This document shows, piece by piece, positions 7,560-15,043 of a stretch of 52,134 nt of DNA. Within the stretch, counting starts at the first letter, position 1. Each line of letters begins with the position of its first letter. The DNA comes from an uncultured Gemmatimonadota bacterium (lineage in GTDB: Bacteria > Gemmatimonadota > Gemmatimonadetes > Longimicrobiales > Longimicrobiaceae): positions 1 to 52,134 of the forward strand of contig CADCTW010000123.1 of the NCBI GenBank assembly GCA_902805735.1, written 5' to 3'. The notes beneath the pieces are model-generated. The model saw nothing but the letters and a program-made list of their open reading frames with translations, was not told where the DNA came from and ran no database searches. A program made the translations under genes and the position numbers.

Positions 7560-9080
7560 ATGCAGCAGCTCTTTCGCAGGAAGCCCATCTCGGAGATCCG
7601 CTCCGAGCACGTGGACCCGCAGGTGGAGGTGGAGCCGGGGCTGCGCCGCTCGCTGGGGATGTGGCAGCTCACCTCGCTGGGGATCGGGGCCATCATCGGC
7701 GCCGGCATCTTCTCCGGCGCGGGCACGGCCATCTCCGGCGGGCCCAACCACGTGGGCGCGGGGCCGGCCCTGGTGTACTCGTACATCATGGTGGCGTTCG
7801 CCTGCGGCTTCGCGGCGCTCTGCTACGCCGAGTTCGCGTCGGTGGTGCCGCAGGCGGGGAGCGCGTACACCTACGCCTACGCCACCCTGGGCGAGCTGGT
7901 GGCGTGGATCATCGGCTGGGACCTGATCATCGAGTACGCGGTGGGGAACATCGCGGTGGCGGTGTCGTGGTCCGCCTACTTCCAGACGCTGCTCAGCGGC
8001 TTCGGGATCTCGGTGCCGGGGTGGCTGGGCACCGACCCGCGCACGGCCCGCATCGCCTTCCAGGCGCTGCAGGCGAACCCCACCATGACGGACCCGGCGG
8101 TGATCGAGTCGGCGCGGATCTGGGAGACCGCGCCGCAGATCCTGGGCTTCCCCATCATCTTCAACCTCCCCGCGGTGGCGATCGTGGCGCTGATCACCTG
8201 GGTGCTGGTGATCGGCATCAAGGAGAGCGCGTGGGCCAACACGGTGATGGTGATCCTGAAGCTGGCGATCCTGGCCTTCTTCATCCTCATCGGCGCGTTC
8301 TGGGTGCGGCCGGAGAACTGGACGCCGTTCATGCCCAACGGCTGGCACGGGGTGTTCACGGGGGCGTCGCTCATCTTCTTCGCCTACATCGGCTTCGACG
8401 CGGTCTCCACGGCCGCGGAAGAGGCCAAGGACCCGCAGCGCGACATGCCGCGGGCCATGATGATCTCGCTGGCCGTCACCTCGGTCATCTACATCATCGT
8501 GACGCTGGTGATGACGGGGCTGGTGCCCTGGCGCGACCATGGCAACGCGGACCCGCTGGCCAGCGCCTTCAGCGCGCGCGGCTACGACTGGGCGGCCGGG
8601 GTGATCTCGTTCGGCGCCATCGTGTCGATGGCATCGGTGCTCCTGGTGTTCCAGCTCGGCCAGCCGCGCATCTTCTACTCGATGGCGCGCGACGGGCTGC
8701 TCCCGCCCATCGCGGCGCGGCTCCACAAGAAGTACCACACCCCGCACGTCACCACCATCGTGACGGGCGCGTTCGTGGCGTTCTTCGCCGCCTTCGCCAA
8801 CATCAACGAGGTCATCGAGCTCACCAACATCGGCACGCTCTTCGCCTTCGTGCTGGTGGCGATCGGCGTGATGGTGCTCCGCATCCGCGAGCCGGACCGG
8901 GTGCGCCCCTTCCGCACGCCGGCCATCTGGTTCGTGGCGCCCGCGGCCATCGTCTCGTGCGGCTTCCTGATGTTCCAGCTCCCGGCCCTCACCTGGAAGC
9001 GCTTCGGCCTCTGGCTCGGCGCCGGGCTGGTGATCTACCTCGTCTACGGCATCCGCCACAGCCGCCTGCGCGACCGCTGA
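7560..9080 (+). CDS. CAT-type APC amino-acid permease
   Basis: A 506-residue permease with about 12 membrane segments. TM1 carries GIGAIIGAGIFSGAGTA, the APC substrate motif. The N-terminal RRKPISEIRSEH leader and the FFAYIGFDAVSTAAEEAKDPQRDMP stretch around TM6-TM7 (quoted only as landmarks FFAYIGFDAV and AEEAKDPQRD) are typical of the cationic amino-acid transporter (CAT) branch. MARDGLLPP and FRTPAIWFVAP near the C-terminus also fit. The exact substrate is not decidable. The ATG at 7560 lacks a clear Shine-Dalgarno but begins the conserved leader. Palindrome A2 follows the stop by 4 bp. Confidence 0.92.
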   Translation: MQQLFRRKPISEIRSEHVDPQVEVEPGLRRSLGMWQLTSLGIGAIIGAGIFSGAGTAISGGPNHVGAGPALVYSYIMVAFACGFAALCYAEFASVVPQAGSAYTYAYATLGELVAWIIGWDLIIEYAVGNIAVAVSWSAYFQTLLSGFGISVPGWLGTDPRTARIAFQALQANPTMTDPAVIESARIWETAPQILGFPIIFNLPAVAIVALITWVLVIGIKESAWANTVMVILKLAILAFFILIGAFWVRPENWTPFMPNGWHGVFTGASLIFFAYIGFDAVSTAAEEAKDPQRDMPRAMMISLAVTSVIYIIVTLVMTGLVPWRDHGNADPLASAFSARGYDWAAGVISFGAIVSMASVLLVFQLGQPRIFYSMARDGLLPPIAARLHKKYHTPHVTTIVTGAFVAFFAAFANINEVIELTNIGTLFAFVLVAIGVMVLRIREPDRVRPFRTPAIWFVAPAAIVSCGFLMFQLPALTWKRFGLWLGAGLVIYLVYGIRHSRLRDR

Positions 9081-9084
9081 CGGC

Positions 9085-9160
9085 GGGGGCTCACACAGAG
9101 ACACAGAGGCACAGAGAAAGATGCTTTTCTCTGTGCCTCTGTGTCTCTGTGTGACCCCCC
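9085..9160. repeat. Family A palindrome, copy A2
   Basis: The arms share the core tcacacagagacacagaggc and its complement, with flanking ggggg/ccccc also paired and one mismatch. A short gatgc-type loop separates them. It lies in the 84-bp gap between the convergent permease (plus) and gamma-glutamyl hydrolase (minus) genes, where a bidirectional terminator would be useful. Confidence 0.93.
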
Positions 9161-9164
9161 GCTG

Positions 9165-9941
9165 TTAGAACAGGGCGGCGGCCCGGCTGTACTGCACGGA
9201 AGCTTCGATGAAGTCTTCGAAGAGGCGCCGGGTGCCGGGGTCCGCGTCGATGAGCATCTCCGGGTGCCACTGCACGCCCACCAGGAAGTGCGACTCGTCC
9301 GTCGCCTCCAGCGCCTCGATCAGCCCGTCGGGGGCGGTGGCGGTGGCCTGCAGGCCGGCGCCCAGGCGGCGGATGCCCTGGTGGTGCATGGAGTTGACCT
9401 GCACCGTCCGTCCGGCGAACGCGCGGTGGAGGCGCGAGCCCTCGGAAACCTCGATGTCGTGCGCCAGGTGGTCGCGCGCCCACCCCGCGCCGGGGAAGTA
9501 GTCGTGCTTGATGGACTTGTCCCACTGCGCGGCGCAGTCCTGCACCAGCGTGCCGCCGGCGGCCACGTTCAGCACCTGCATCCCGCGGCACACTCCCAGC
9601 ACCGGCTTCCCGTCTTCCAGCGCCCAGCGGGCGAAGGCCAGCTCCACCGCGTCGCGCGCGCCGTCGGTGCGGCCGCAGTACTCGGTGCGCTCCTCGCCGT
9701 ACGACGCCGGGTCCATGTCCACCCCGCCGGCCAAAAAGATCCCGTCCAGGCGGTCGTAGATCGCGCGCACCGTGGCCATGTCGTCGTCCAGCAGAGGCAC
9801 CATCCACGGCACCGCCCCCACGGCGGTGCACGCCAGGAAGTAGCGCTGGTTCATCACCCACGAATCCGGAAGGTCCTCGGGGATGCGGTCGATGGCCTTC
9901 AGGTTCTGCGTGGGTATGCCGATGACGGGACGCTGCTGCAT
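9165..9941 (-). CDS. C26-family class I glutamine amidotransferase (gamma-Glu hydrolase-like)
   Basis: 258 residues. GVCRGMQVLNVAAGG carries the nucleophilic Cys, and VQWHPE carries the catalytic His and Glu. GIFLAGGVDMDP is the oxyanion-loop region of PuuD-like gamma-glutamyl-GABA hydrolases. The family cuts gamma-glutamyl bonds or supplies ammonia from glutamine. It is the last of a run of minus-strand genes that includes a YbdK-type ligase and two ATP-grasp ligases, so a proofreading or maturation role on gamma-glutamyl products is plausible but inferred. AAGGTAG upstream of the ATG is a fair ribosome-binding site. No signal peptide is seen. Confidence 0.9.
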   Translation of the reverse strand: MQQRPVIGIPTQNLKAIDRIPEDLPDSWVMNQRYFLACTAVGAVPWMVPLLDDDMATVRAIYDRLDGIFLAGGVDMDPASYGEERTEYCGRTDGARDAVELAFARWALEDGKPVLGVCRGMQVLNVAAGGTLVQDCAAQWDKSIKHDYFPGAGWARDHLAHDIEVSEGSRLHRAFAGRTVQVNSMHHQGIRRLGAGLQATATAPDGLIEALEATDESHFLVGVQWHPEMLIDADPGTRRLFEDFIEASVQYSRAAALF

Positions 9942-10047
9942 GGGGAACTACCTTGCACAGGAGTAAAACGGATGAACGCCCCGAGGGGTGGCAAGATCAG
10001 GGCCGTTCGAATGTAGCGGGATCGTCACGCCTCCACAACGAACGGGC

Positions 10048-10110
10048 TCACACAGAGACACAGAGGCACAGAGGTGAAGTTCATCTCTGTGCCTCTGTGC
10101 CTCTGTGTGA
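10048..10110. repeat. Family A palindrome, copy A3
   Basis: tcacacagagacacagaggc at 10048-10067 pairs with the gcctctgtgtga end at 10099-10110. The right arm carries a g-to-c difference (cctctgtgcctctgtgtga), so pairing is slightly imperfect. It sits between the YbdK-type gene (stop 8 bp away) and the C26 gene, both on the minus strand, and would reduce read-through between them. Confidence 0.9.
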
Positions 10111-10118
10111 TACTTCTT

Positions 10119-11258
10119 TTAGGGGACCGCGTGCACCGCACCGGGAACGGGCCCGCGGATGCCTTCCTCGGTCTCGGCGATCAGGTGGTCGACCACGTCG
10201 TTGAGGTTGCCGGTGCGCTGGTAGACGGCGAGCTGGCGGTCGGCGCTGGAGCCCTCGGCCAGGATGCGGAGGGCGTATTCCACCTCGGCGCGGCTCCCCA
10301 GCTCGTCCACCACGTCGTCCACGAACCACTCCAGGATCTCGCGGATCAGGGCGCGGGCCGGGAGCTCCTCCTGCTTGCCCAGGTCCACGAGCTGCCCGTC
10401 CAGGCCGTAGCGCACCGCGCGCCACTTGTTCTCCTCGATCAGGTCGCCCGGGTACACGCGGAAGGTCATGTTGTCGCGCCGCAGCTTGTACACCTTGGCG
10501 ATGATCGCCTGCAGGATGGCGGCGACGCACACCGCTTCCTCCACGCGCGTGCACACGTCCAGGAAGCGGAACTCCAGCGTGGGGTACGCGTGGTGCGGGC
10601 GCAGGTCCCAGTAGATCTTGCTGCCGTCGGGGATGCAGCGCGTCTTCACCAGGTTCTCGGTGAGGTACTGGAAGTCCGCCCAGTCGCGCATCACCCGCGG
10701 GATCCCGGTGCGCGGGAAGTTGCGGAAGATCACGCTGCGGTACGACTTGAGCCCCGTGTTGCGCCCCATCCAGAAGGGCGAGCTGCTGGTGAGGCAGAGG
10801 ATGTGGGGGACGAAGTAGCGGGCCACGTTCATGGCGTCGATCAGGAACTCCCGGTCTTCGATCCCGATGTGCACGTGGGTGCCGAAGATGAGGAGCTGCT
10901 GCGCCAGGTCCGCCATGTCCTGCTTCACCCCCAGGTACCGCTCCAGCGGGGTGATCTCCTGCGTCATCCAGCTCGAAAAAGGGTGCGTCCCCGCCGCCAC
11001 CACCTTGAGGTTCTTGCGGTCCGCCAGCTCCATCACCATCCCGCGCAGCCGCCGCAGCTCCTGCCGCGTCTGGGCCGGCGTGGTGCACACCGTGGTGCCC
11101 ACCTCCACGATGGACTGGTGCAGCTCGGGCTTGATCTCGCCCAGGATCAGGTGGTCGTGGTCCAGGATCTCGGTGATGTACGACCGCAGCTCCCGGGTGT
11201 CGGGGTCGATGATCTGGTACTCTTCTTCGATGCCGATGGTCAGCGAGGGCGGCTTCAT
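10119..11258 (-). CDS. YbdK-type carboxylate-amine ligase (GCS2 family)
   Basis: 379 residues of the glutamate-cysteine-ligase type 2 fold. The N-terminal TIGIEEEYQIID motif supplies the metal-binding glutamates. Further landmarks are ELHQSIVEVGT, the GTHVHIGIEDRE histidine motif and PTLEFRFLDVC. Enzymes of this fold join a carboxylate (often the gamma-carboxyl of Glu) to an amine with ATP; E. coli YbdK itself has only weak glutamate-cysteine ligase activity. AGGAAGGAG just upstream of the ATG is one of the strongest ribosome-binding sites in the window. Its position with two ATP-grasp ligases and a gamma-glutamyl hydrolase points to a small-peptide or amide pathway. Confidence 0.93.
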   Translation of the reverse strand: MKPPSLTIGIEEEYQIIDPDTRELRSYITEILDHDHLILGEIKPELHQSIVEVGTTVCTTPAQTRQELRRLRGMVMELADRKNLKVVAAGTHPFSSWMTQEITPLERYLGVKQDMADLAQQLLIFGTHVHIGIEDREFLIDAMNVARYFVPHILCLTSSSPFWMGRNTGLKSYRSVIFRNFPRTGIPRVMRDWADFQYLTENLVKTRCIPDGSKIYWDLRPHHAYPTLEFRFLDVCTRVEEAVCVAAILQAIIAKVYKLRRDNMTFRVYPGDLIEENKWRAVRYGLDGQLVDLGKQEELPARALIREILEWFVDDVVDELGSRAEVEYALRILAEGSSADRQLAVYQRTGNLNDVVDHLIAETEEGIRGPVPGAVHAVP

Positions 11259-11290
11259 CGGGGGCTCCTTCCTGGGTTCGATTGGACTGC

Positions 11291-11316
11291 GGTCTTACAC
11301 GGAGACACAGAGAGCC
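11291..11316. repeat. Half copy of family A palindrome
   Basis: ggtcttacacggagacacag is a diverged left arm of family A with no facing right arm. It lies in the 63-bp gap between the YbdK-type gene and the circularly permuted ATP-grasp gene, ending 6 bp from the latter's stop codon. Confidence 0.6.
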
Positions 11317-11321
11317 AGACG

Positions 11322-12692
11322 TCAGCGCGCCTCCACCAGCATGGTGGCCACGCTGGAGCCGCCGCCCGCGGTTACGTTGAGGAGCGGGTCGGTGGCGATG
11401 CGGGTGAGGGCGCCGTCCACCGTGGCGCCGCCGGTGATGAAGGGGGCCAGGTCCACCATGCGGTCGGTGATCTTGACCCCGCCGTCCACCCAGCTCGGGA
11501 AGGGCTCCGAAGGGAGGTCGATGCGCTCCTGCACCACGTACGGGGCTTCCAGGGCGCCGCGCAGGGTGCGGCTCCACTCCTCGTCGCTGGCCAGCCAGCC
11601 AAGGACGATGCCGCGCCCGCCGTAGTCGTCGTTGGGCTTCAGGACGAGGCGCTCGCGGTTCTCCATGGCCCAGGGGAGGAGGTCGATGGAGGCGCCGTCC
11701 TTCTCGGTCCGCCGCTCCTCCACCACGCGCGTCCAGGGGACGTGCGCGGCCACGGCGGCGCGCTCCCCGGCGGAGAAGAGGTGCGCGTTGCGCTCGTCGG
11801 AAAGGACGGCGAGCGACGCCTTCTTGTACAGCACCTTGCAGCGGAAGGGGTTGACCATGCACACCGCCCCGTCGCGCACCGCCCGCACCACGTCCGACTC
11901 CAGCCCCATCCGCTGCACCAGCTCGTCGATGAGGACGCGCTTGTAGATGAGGGTGATGTGGAAGTCGCCCGACACCAGCTTGCCGTCGCGGTACTCCACG
12001 GTGCGCGGGTCCGCCAGCTCGCACTGGATGCCGTGATCGCGGAAATACGTCTGGAAGAAGCGGTGCTCGCTGCGCGTGGGCACCTCGTCCCAGTCCAGGA
12101 TCCCGATGCGCGGCAGGTCGCGCGTGCCCGTCCACTCGCGGAAGGCGCCCAGGAGCGCGTGGAGCACGCCGTGCTGCGCCGGGAGGGGCTGCACGGCGTG
12201 CGTGCGCAGGAACTCGCCCATGGCCGGCGTGGCCATGAAGACGTCGGAGAGGACGTCCATGTACGCCGGCCCGGCGGGTGTTTCCGCGTTGTACTCGGTG
12301 AAGCGCAGCGACCCGTCTTCCGGGGTGAAGAAGGCGTCCAGGCGCGCCGTGGGGCTGGGCTCGCGGAAGCCCGGGTCGGCGTGCAGGAGCTCCTCCTCCC
12401 AGTCCAGCAGCCGGAACTGGCGGCGGAACTCCGCGTCGGCCATGGCCGCTTCGTGCGCCGTGTGGAAGGCGCGCATCAGCGTTTCCACCCCCCGGCGGAT
12501 GTGGCGGAACTGCTCCGGGGTGAGGAAGCGCGGGCGGAGCACGCTGCACAGCGGCCGGTCGCCGAAGTACAGGCCGAGGCGGCGGTGCTCCTCCTCCATC
12601 CGCTCGTGGGTGTCGGCGGCGAGGGCGCCGTCGCCCAGGAGGTCGTGGTAGCGGGCGACGGCGTCCCGCAGCGCGGCGGCCTCGCCCGTCAC
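11322..12692 (-). CDS. Circularly permuted ATP-grasp ligase
   Basis: 456 residues. RFTEYNAETPAGPAY (about 130-145) matches the EYNAxTP motif of glutathionylspermidine-synthase-like, circularly permuted ATP-grasp enzymes. ERLVLKPNDDYGGRGIVLG is the ATP-binding lysine and glycine loop near the C-terminal third. Such enzymes form an amide bond via an acyl phosphate. The GTG start at 12692 overlaps the TGA of the upstream ATP-grasp gene (GTGA), so translation is coupled and the two proteins probably act together. The substrate is unknown. A second enzyme with the same EYNA motif is at 43154. Confidence 0.85.
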   Translation of the reverse strand: MTGEAAALRDAVARYHDLLGDGALAADTHERMEEEHRRLGLYFGDRPLCSVLRPRFLTPEQFRHIRRGVETLMRAFHTAHEAAMADAEFRRQFRLLDWEEELLHADPGFREPSPTARLDAFFTPEDGSLRFTEYNAETPAGPAYMDVLSDVFMATPAMGEFLRTHAVQPLPAQHGVLHALLGAFREWTGTRDLPRIGILDWDEVPTRSEHRFFQTYFRDHGIQCELADPRTVEYRDGKLVSGDFHITLIYKRVLIDELVQRMGLESDVVRAVRDGAVCMVNPFRCKVLYKKASLAVLSDERNAHLFSAGERAAVAAHVPWTRVVEERRTEKDGASIDLLPWAMENRERLVLKPNDDYGGRGIVLGWLASDEEWSRTLRGALEAPYVVQERIDLPSEPFPSWVDGGVKITDRMVDLAPFITGGATVDGALTRIATDPLLNVTAGGGSSVATMLVEAR

Positions 12693-13687
12693 GCGGGGAC
12701 GGGCGCCGAGGACCCGTCCGGCACCGAGTCCTGCACGGGCCCGCCGCCGCCCGCGTGCCGGTTGCCGGCGAAGAGCGACGTCCAGCCCACTTCGCGCGCC
12801 TGCGGGCGGGGGTTCTTGGCGAGGCGGATGGTCATGTCCGCCATCCCCTTCACCACCCACTCGAAGTAGTGGGGCGTCAGGGAGTAGATGTCCATGTCCG
12901 GCGCGGGGTTCATGAAGTCGATGGCGTACGGCACCCCGCCGCGCACCGCGAACTCCATGGAGTTCATGTCGTACCCCAGCGCGCGCACCAGGCGCAGCGA
13001 GTCCTCCACCACGCGCCGCCCCAGCTCGGGCGAGAGGTGCTCGTGCTCCACGTGGTACTTCCGCTCGCGCGGGTCGTACTTGATGGGCATCACCTGGTCC
13101 TGCCCCAGGCAGATGCAGCGGATGAACTGCTCCCACTCGATGAACTCCTGCACGATCATCGTGAGGAGGCCGGACTCGTTGTAGTTATGGATCAGCTCGT
13201 CCAGCGTGCGGCACACGTACACGTCCTTCCACCCGCCGCCGTGCGCGTCCTTGAGGATGCAGGGGAGCCCGATGTAGTCCACCACCCCCTGCCAGTCCAG
13301 CGGGTAGCGCAGGTTGCGCAGCGACTCGTCGTGCACGATCCCGGGGATGTACTCGCGGTTGGGGAGCACCATCGTCTTGGGGTGCGCGATTCCCAGCTTG
13401 GTGGCGAGCGCCGCGCCAAAGAACTTGTCGTCCGCCGTCCACATGAAGGGGTTGTTGACGACGGTGCACCCCTGGACGGCCGCCTGCTTGAGGTACGTGC
13501 GGTAGAACGGCACCTCGTGGGAGATGCGGTCCACGATGACGGCGTACGGGCAGGGCTCGTCCATGTACGGCGCGCCCAGCTCCACGAACTCGGCGGTCAC
13601 GCCTTCGTTGCGGCGGTTCACCTCTTCGATGAACGCGGGCGGAAACGACCACTCGCGGCCCACGATCAGCCCGATCTTCAGCGTCAT
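12689..13687 (-). CDS. ATP-grasp domain ligase (RimK-like fold)
   Basis: 332 residues starting MTLKIGLIVGREWSFPPAFI. GLPCILKDAHGGGWKDVYV is the ATP-grasp lysine and small loop. VQEFIEWEQFIRCICLG and the MEFAVRGGVPYAIDFMNPAP stretch supply the metal-binding Glu/Asn residues. These enzymes activate a carboxylate with ATP and attach an amine. It is first of the pair with the circularly permuted ATP-grasp gene, with a GTGA overlap at its stop. The C-terminal tail is Gly/Pro-rich and appears unstructured. The ATG at 13687 was chosen because the conserved N-terminal strand starts there. Confidence 0.88.
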   Translation of the reverse strand: MTLKIGLIVGREWSFPPAFIEEVNRRNEGVTAEFVELGAPYMDEPCPYAVIVDRISHEVPFYRTYLKQAAVQGCTVVNNPFMWTADDKFFGAALATKLGIAHPKTMVLPNREYIPGIVHDESLRNLRYPLDWQGVVDYIGLPCILKDAHGGGWKDVYVCRTLDELIHNYNESGLLTMIVQEFIEWEQFIRCICLGQDQVMPIKYDPRERKYHVEHEHLSPELGRRVVEDSLRLVRALGYDMNSMEFAVRGGVPYAIDFMNPAPDMDIYSLTPHYFEWVVKGMADMTIRLAKNPRPQAREVGWTSLFAGNRHAGGGGPVQDSVPDGSSAPVPA

Positions 13688-13710
13688 CGGCGATGTCTCG
13701 GTGTAGGGGA

Positions 13711-13764
13711 AAGTGCCTGGTGCCAAAGTGCCAAGTGCCTGGTGCCTGGTGCCTGGTGCCTGAT
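13711..13764. repeat. Short tandem gtgcctg repeat
   Basis: About seven units of gtgcctg or gtgccaa in tandem, upstream of the ATP-grasp gene. The array is bounded by repeat B1. No coding function is visible. Such arrays can vary in length by slippage and could alter spacing between promoter and start codon. Confidence 0.7.
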
Positions 13765-13773
13765 GAGGGGGCT

Positions 13774-13978
13774 CGTGCTGACGGTGGCCCTCACCCCCCC
13801 GACCCCCGCTCTCCCGATAACGGGAGAGGGGGGCGCATCTTCTGTGTCTGCGCGGCGATGGGGTTTCGTCTCACCCGCGGCGGCGCCGGGGTATGGGCCG
13901 CCGGCGGACGGGTGGAGTGCGCCCCCTCTCCTGTTATCGGGAGAGGGGGTCGGGGGGTGAGGGCCACCGTCAGCGCGC
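13774..13978. repeat. Family B long inverted repeat, copy B1
   Basis: A left arm of about 60 bp (13774-13837, core ccctcaccccccc...ctctcccgataacgggagag) faces a right arm at 13919-13978. Within each arm, ctctcccgataacgggagag is itself a hairpin. The roughly 80-bp centre contains gcgcatcttctgtgtctgcg, which recurs in other B copies. The bases outside the ccctcac core (gctgacggtgg and its complement) are also paired. It fills most of the gap between the ATP-grasp gene and the esterase gene. Confidence 0.9.
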
Positions 13979-14014
13979 TCGAACCACCGTTCCCCGCTCC
14001 CCGTTCCCCGCCGT

Positions 14015-14731
14015 TCAGTCACTCCCGCCGATGTACGTCCGCAGCATCCGCTCCCAGTACGGCCAGTCGTGCGACCAGCCGTCCCAGAGGCGGAGGGCGT
14101 TGCCGACGTCCTTTTCCCACAGGGCGCGCGACAGGTACTCCACGTTAGCGACGTTGGGGTCCTCGCGGCCCGTGGCGAGGATGATGTCCACCCGGCGCAG
14201 CGCGTCCAGGTGGCCGCCGTGCAGGTGGCTGACGTAGTGCGACGGGTTGTGGGCGAAGACGTTGGCGTCCATGTGCCCGTCCGTGAACTGGCCGATGTCG
14301 TACATCCCGCTCAGCCCCAGCACCCGCCCGAAGAGGTGCGGATTGCGGAAGGCGATGTCGACCGCGTGGTACGCGCCGAAGCTCGCCCCCACCGCCATCA
14401 GGAACGGGTTGGGGTTCTTGGAGCGCGACAGGGGGAGCACCTCGTCCAGCACGTAGTTCTCGTACTGCTGCTGGCGCCAGGCGCGGTCGCCGGGGCGCTT
14501 CCACCGCGCGTACCAGCTCTCCGAGTCCACGCTGTCCACGCAGTACACCTGGAGCCACCCGTTGCGCAGGTGGTCGCCCAGCACCTCCATCATCCCACGG
14601 TCTTCCCACTCGTAGTAGCGCCCCATGGACGTGGGGTAGACGAGCACGCGCGCCCCCGCGTGCCCAAAGACCAGCAGGTCCATGTCGCGCCCGAGCGAAG
14701 GGCTGTGCCAGCGGTGGTGCTCGCGGTGCAA
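14015..14731 (-). CDS. COG4947-type alpha/beta-hydrolase esterase
   Basis: About 238 residues. The N-terminus HREHHRWHSPSLGRDMDLLV and GHAGARVLVYPTSMGRYYEW are characteristic of this esterase family. The nucleophile elbow is AVGASFGAYHAV (GxSxG form GASFGA), and the acid/histidine positions are ATGREDPN and DGWSHDWPYW. A TTG start at 14731 was chosen: it gives the usual family N-terminus and has GGAG about 10 bp upstream; a GTG at 14785 is the alternative. It lies upstream of the ligase genes on the same strand, separated by repeat B1. It may hydrolyse or transfer the product of that cluster (inference). Confidence 0.82.
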   Translation of the reverse strand: MHREHHRWHSPSLGRDMDLLVFGHAGARVLVYPTSMGRYYEWEDRGMMEVLGDHLRNGWLQVYCVDSVDSESWYARWKRPGDRAWRQQQYENYVLDEVLPLSRSKNPNPFLMAVGASFGAYHAVDIAFRNPHLFGRVLGLSGMYDIGQFTDGHMDANVFAHNPSHYVSHLHGGHLDALRRVDIILATGREDPNVANVEYLSRALWEKDVGNALRLWDGWSHDWPYWERMLRTYIGGSD

Positions 14732-14807
14732 GGGCTCGATGCTCCGGATGTGCGTGGACGGTGGAGTCGCTCGGTCGCCGGGCACGCAAGCCCCGCGCCC
14801 GCCTCGC

Positions 14808-15030
14808 TCTTCTCTGTGTCTCCGTGTCTCTCTGCGAGCGAGAATCCGGGTGGATTGCGCGCCGCGGTTGCGGGCGACTGAAGTCGCTGCAACAACTGCA
14901 CGAAGTCCCCCTGCGGGGACTATGGCCTTTCCGCTCAACCTGAGGGTTCAGTCCGCGACGGCGGACTTCGCGCTGTCGTTGCCGCGGTTTCAACCGCCGG
15001 CTGCGACGGCGGCGAGCTGCACCGATTTCT
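14808..15030. repeat. Half family A copy followed by family D repeat, copy D1
   Basis: 14808-14838 is a diverged right arm of family A (ctctgtgtctccgtgtctc). 14876-15030 is family D: a gcgactgaagtcgc hairpin, gcaacaactgcacgaagtcc, a ccccctgcgggg hairpin, and further small palindromes ending in ggtttcaaccgcc. A related element in the opposite orientation is at 40196-40345. Together they fill the gap between the esterase and the RNB gene; no gene is seen here. Confidence 0.75.
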
Positions 15031-15043
15031 TCTGGCCGCGTAT

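Noticed and set aside
6188..9154. 988-residue open frame spanning two transporter genes and palindrome A2
   Set aside because: It crosses two unrelated genes in a shifted frame and is Arg/Gly/His-rich; it is a GC artefact.
13774..13978. CRISPR array
   Set aside because: The repeats are inverted, few and unequally spaced, with no regular spacers and no cas genes; they are dispersed inverted repeats.
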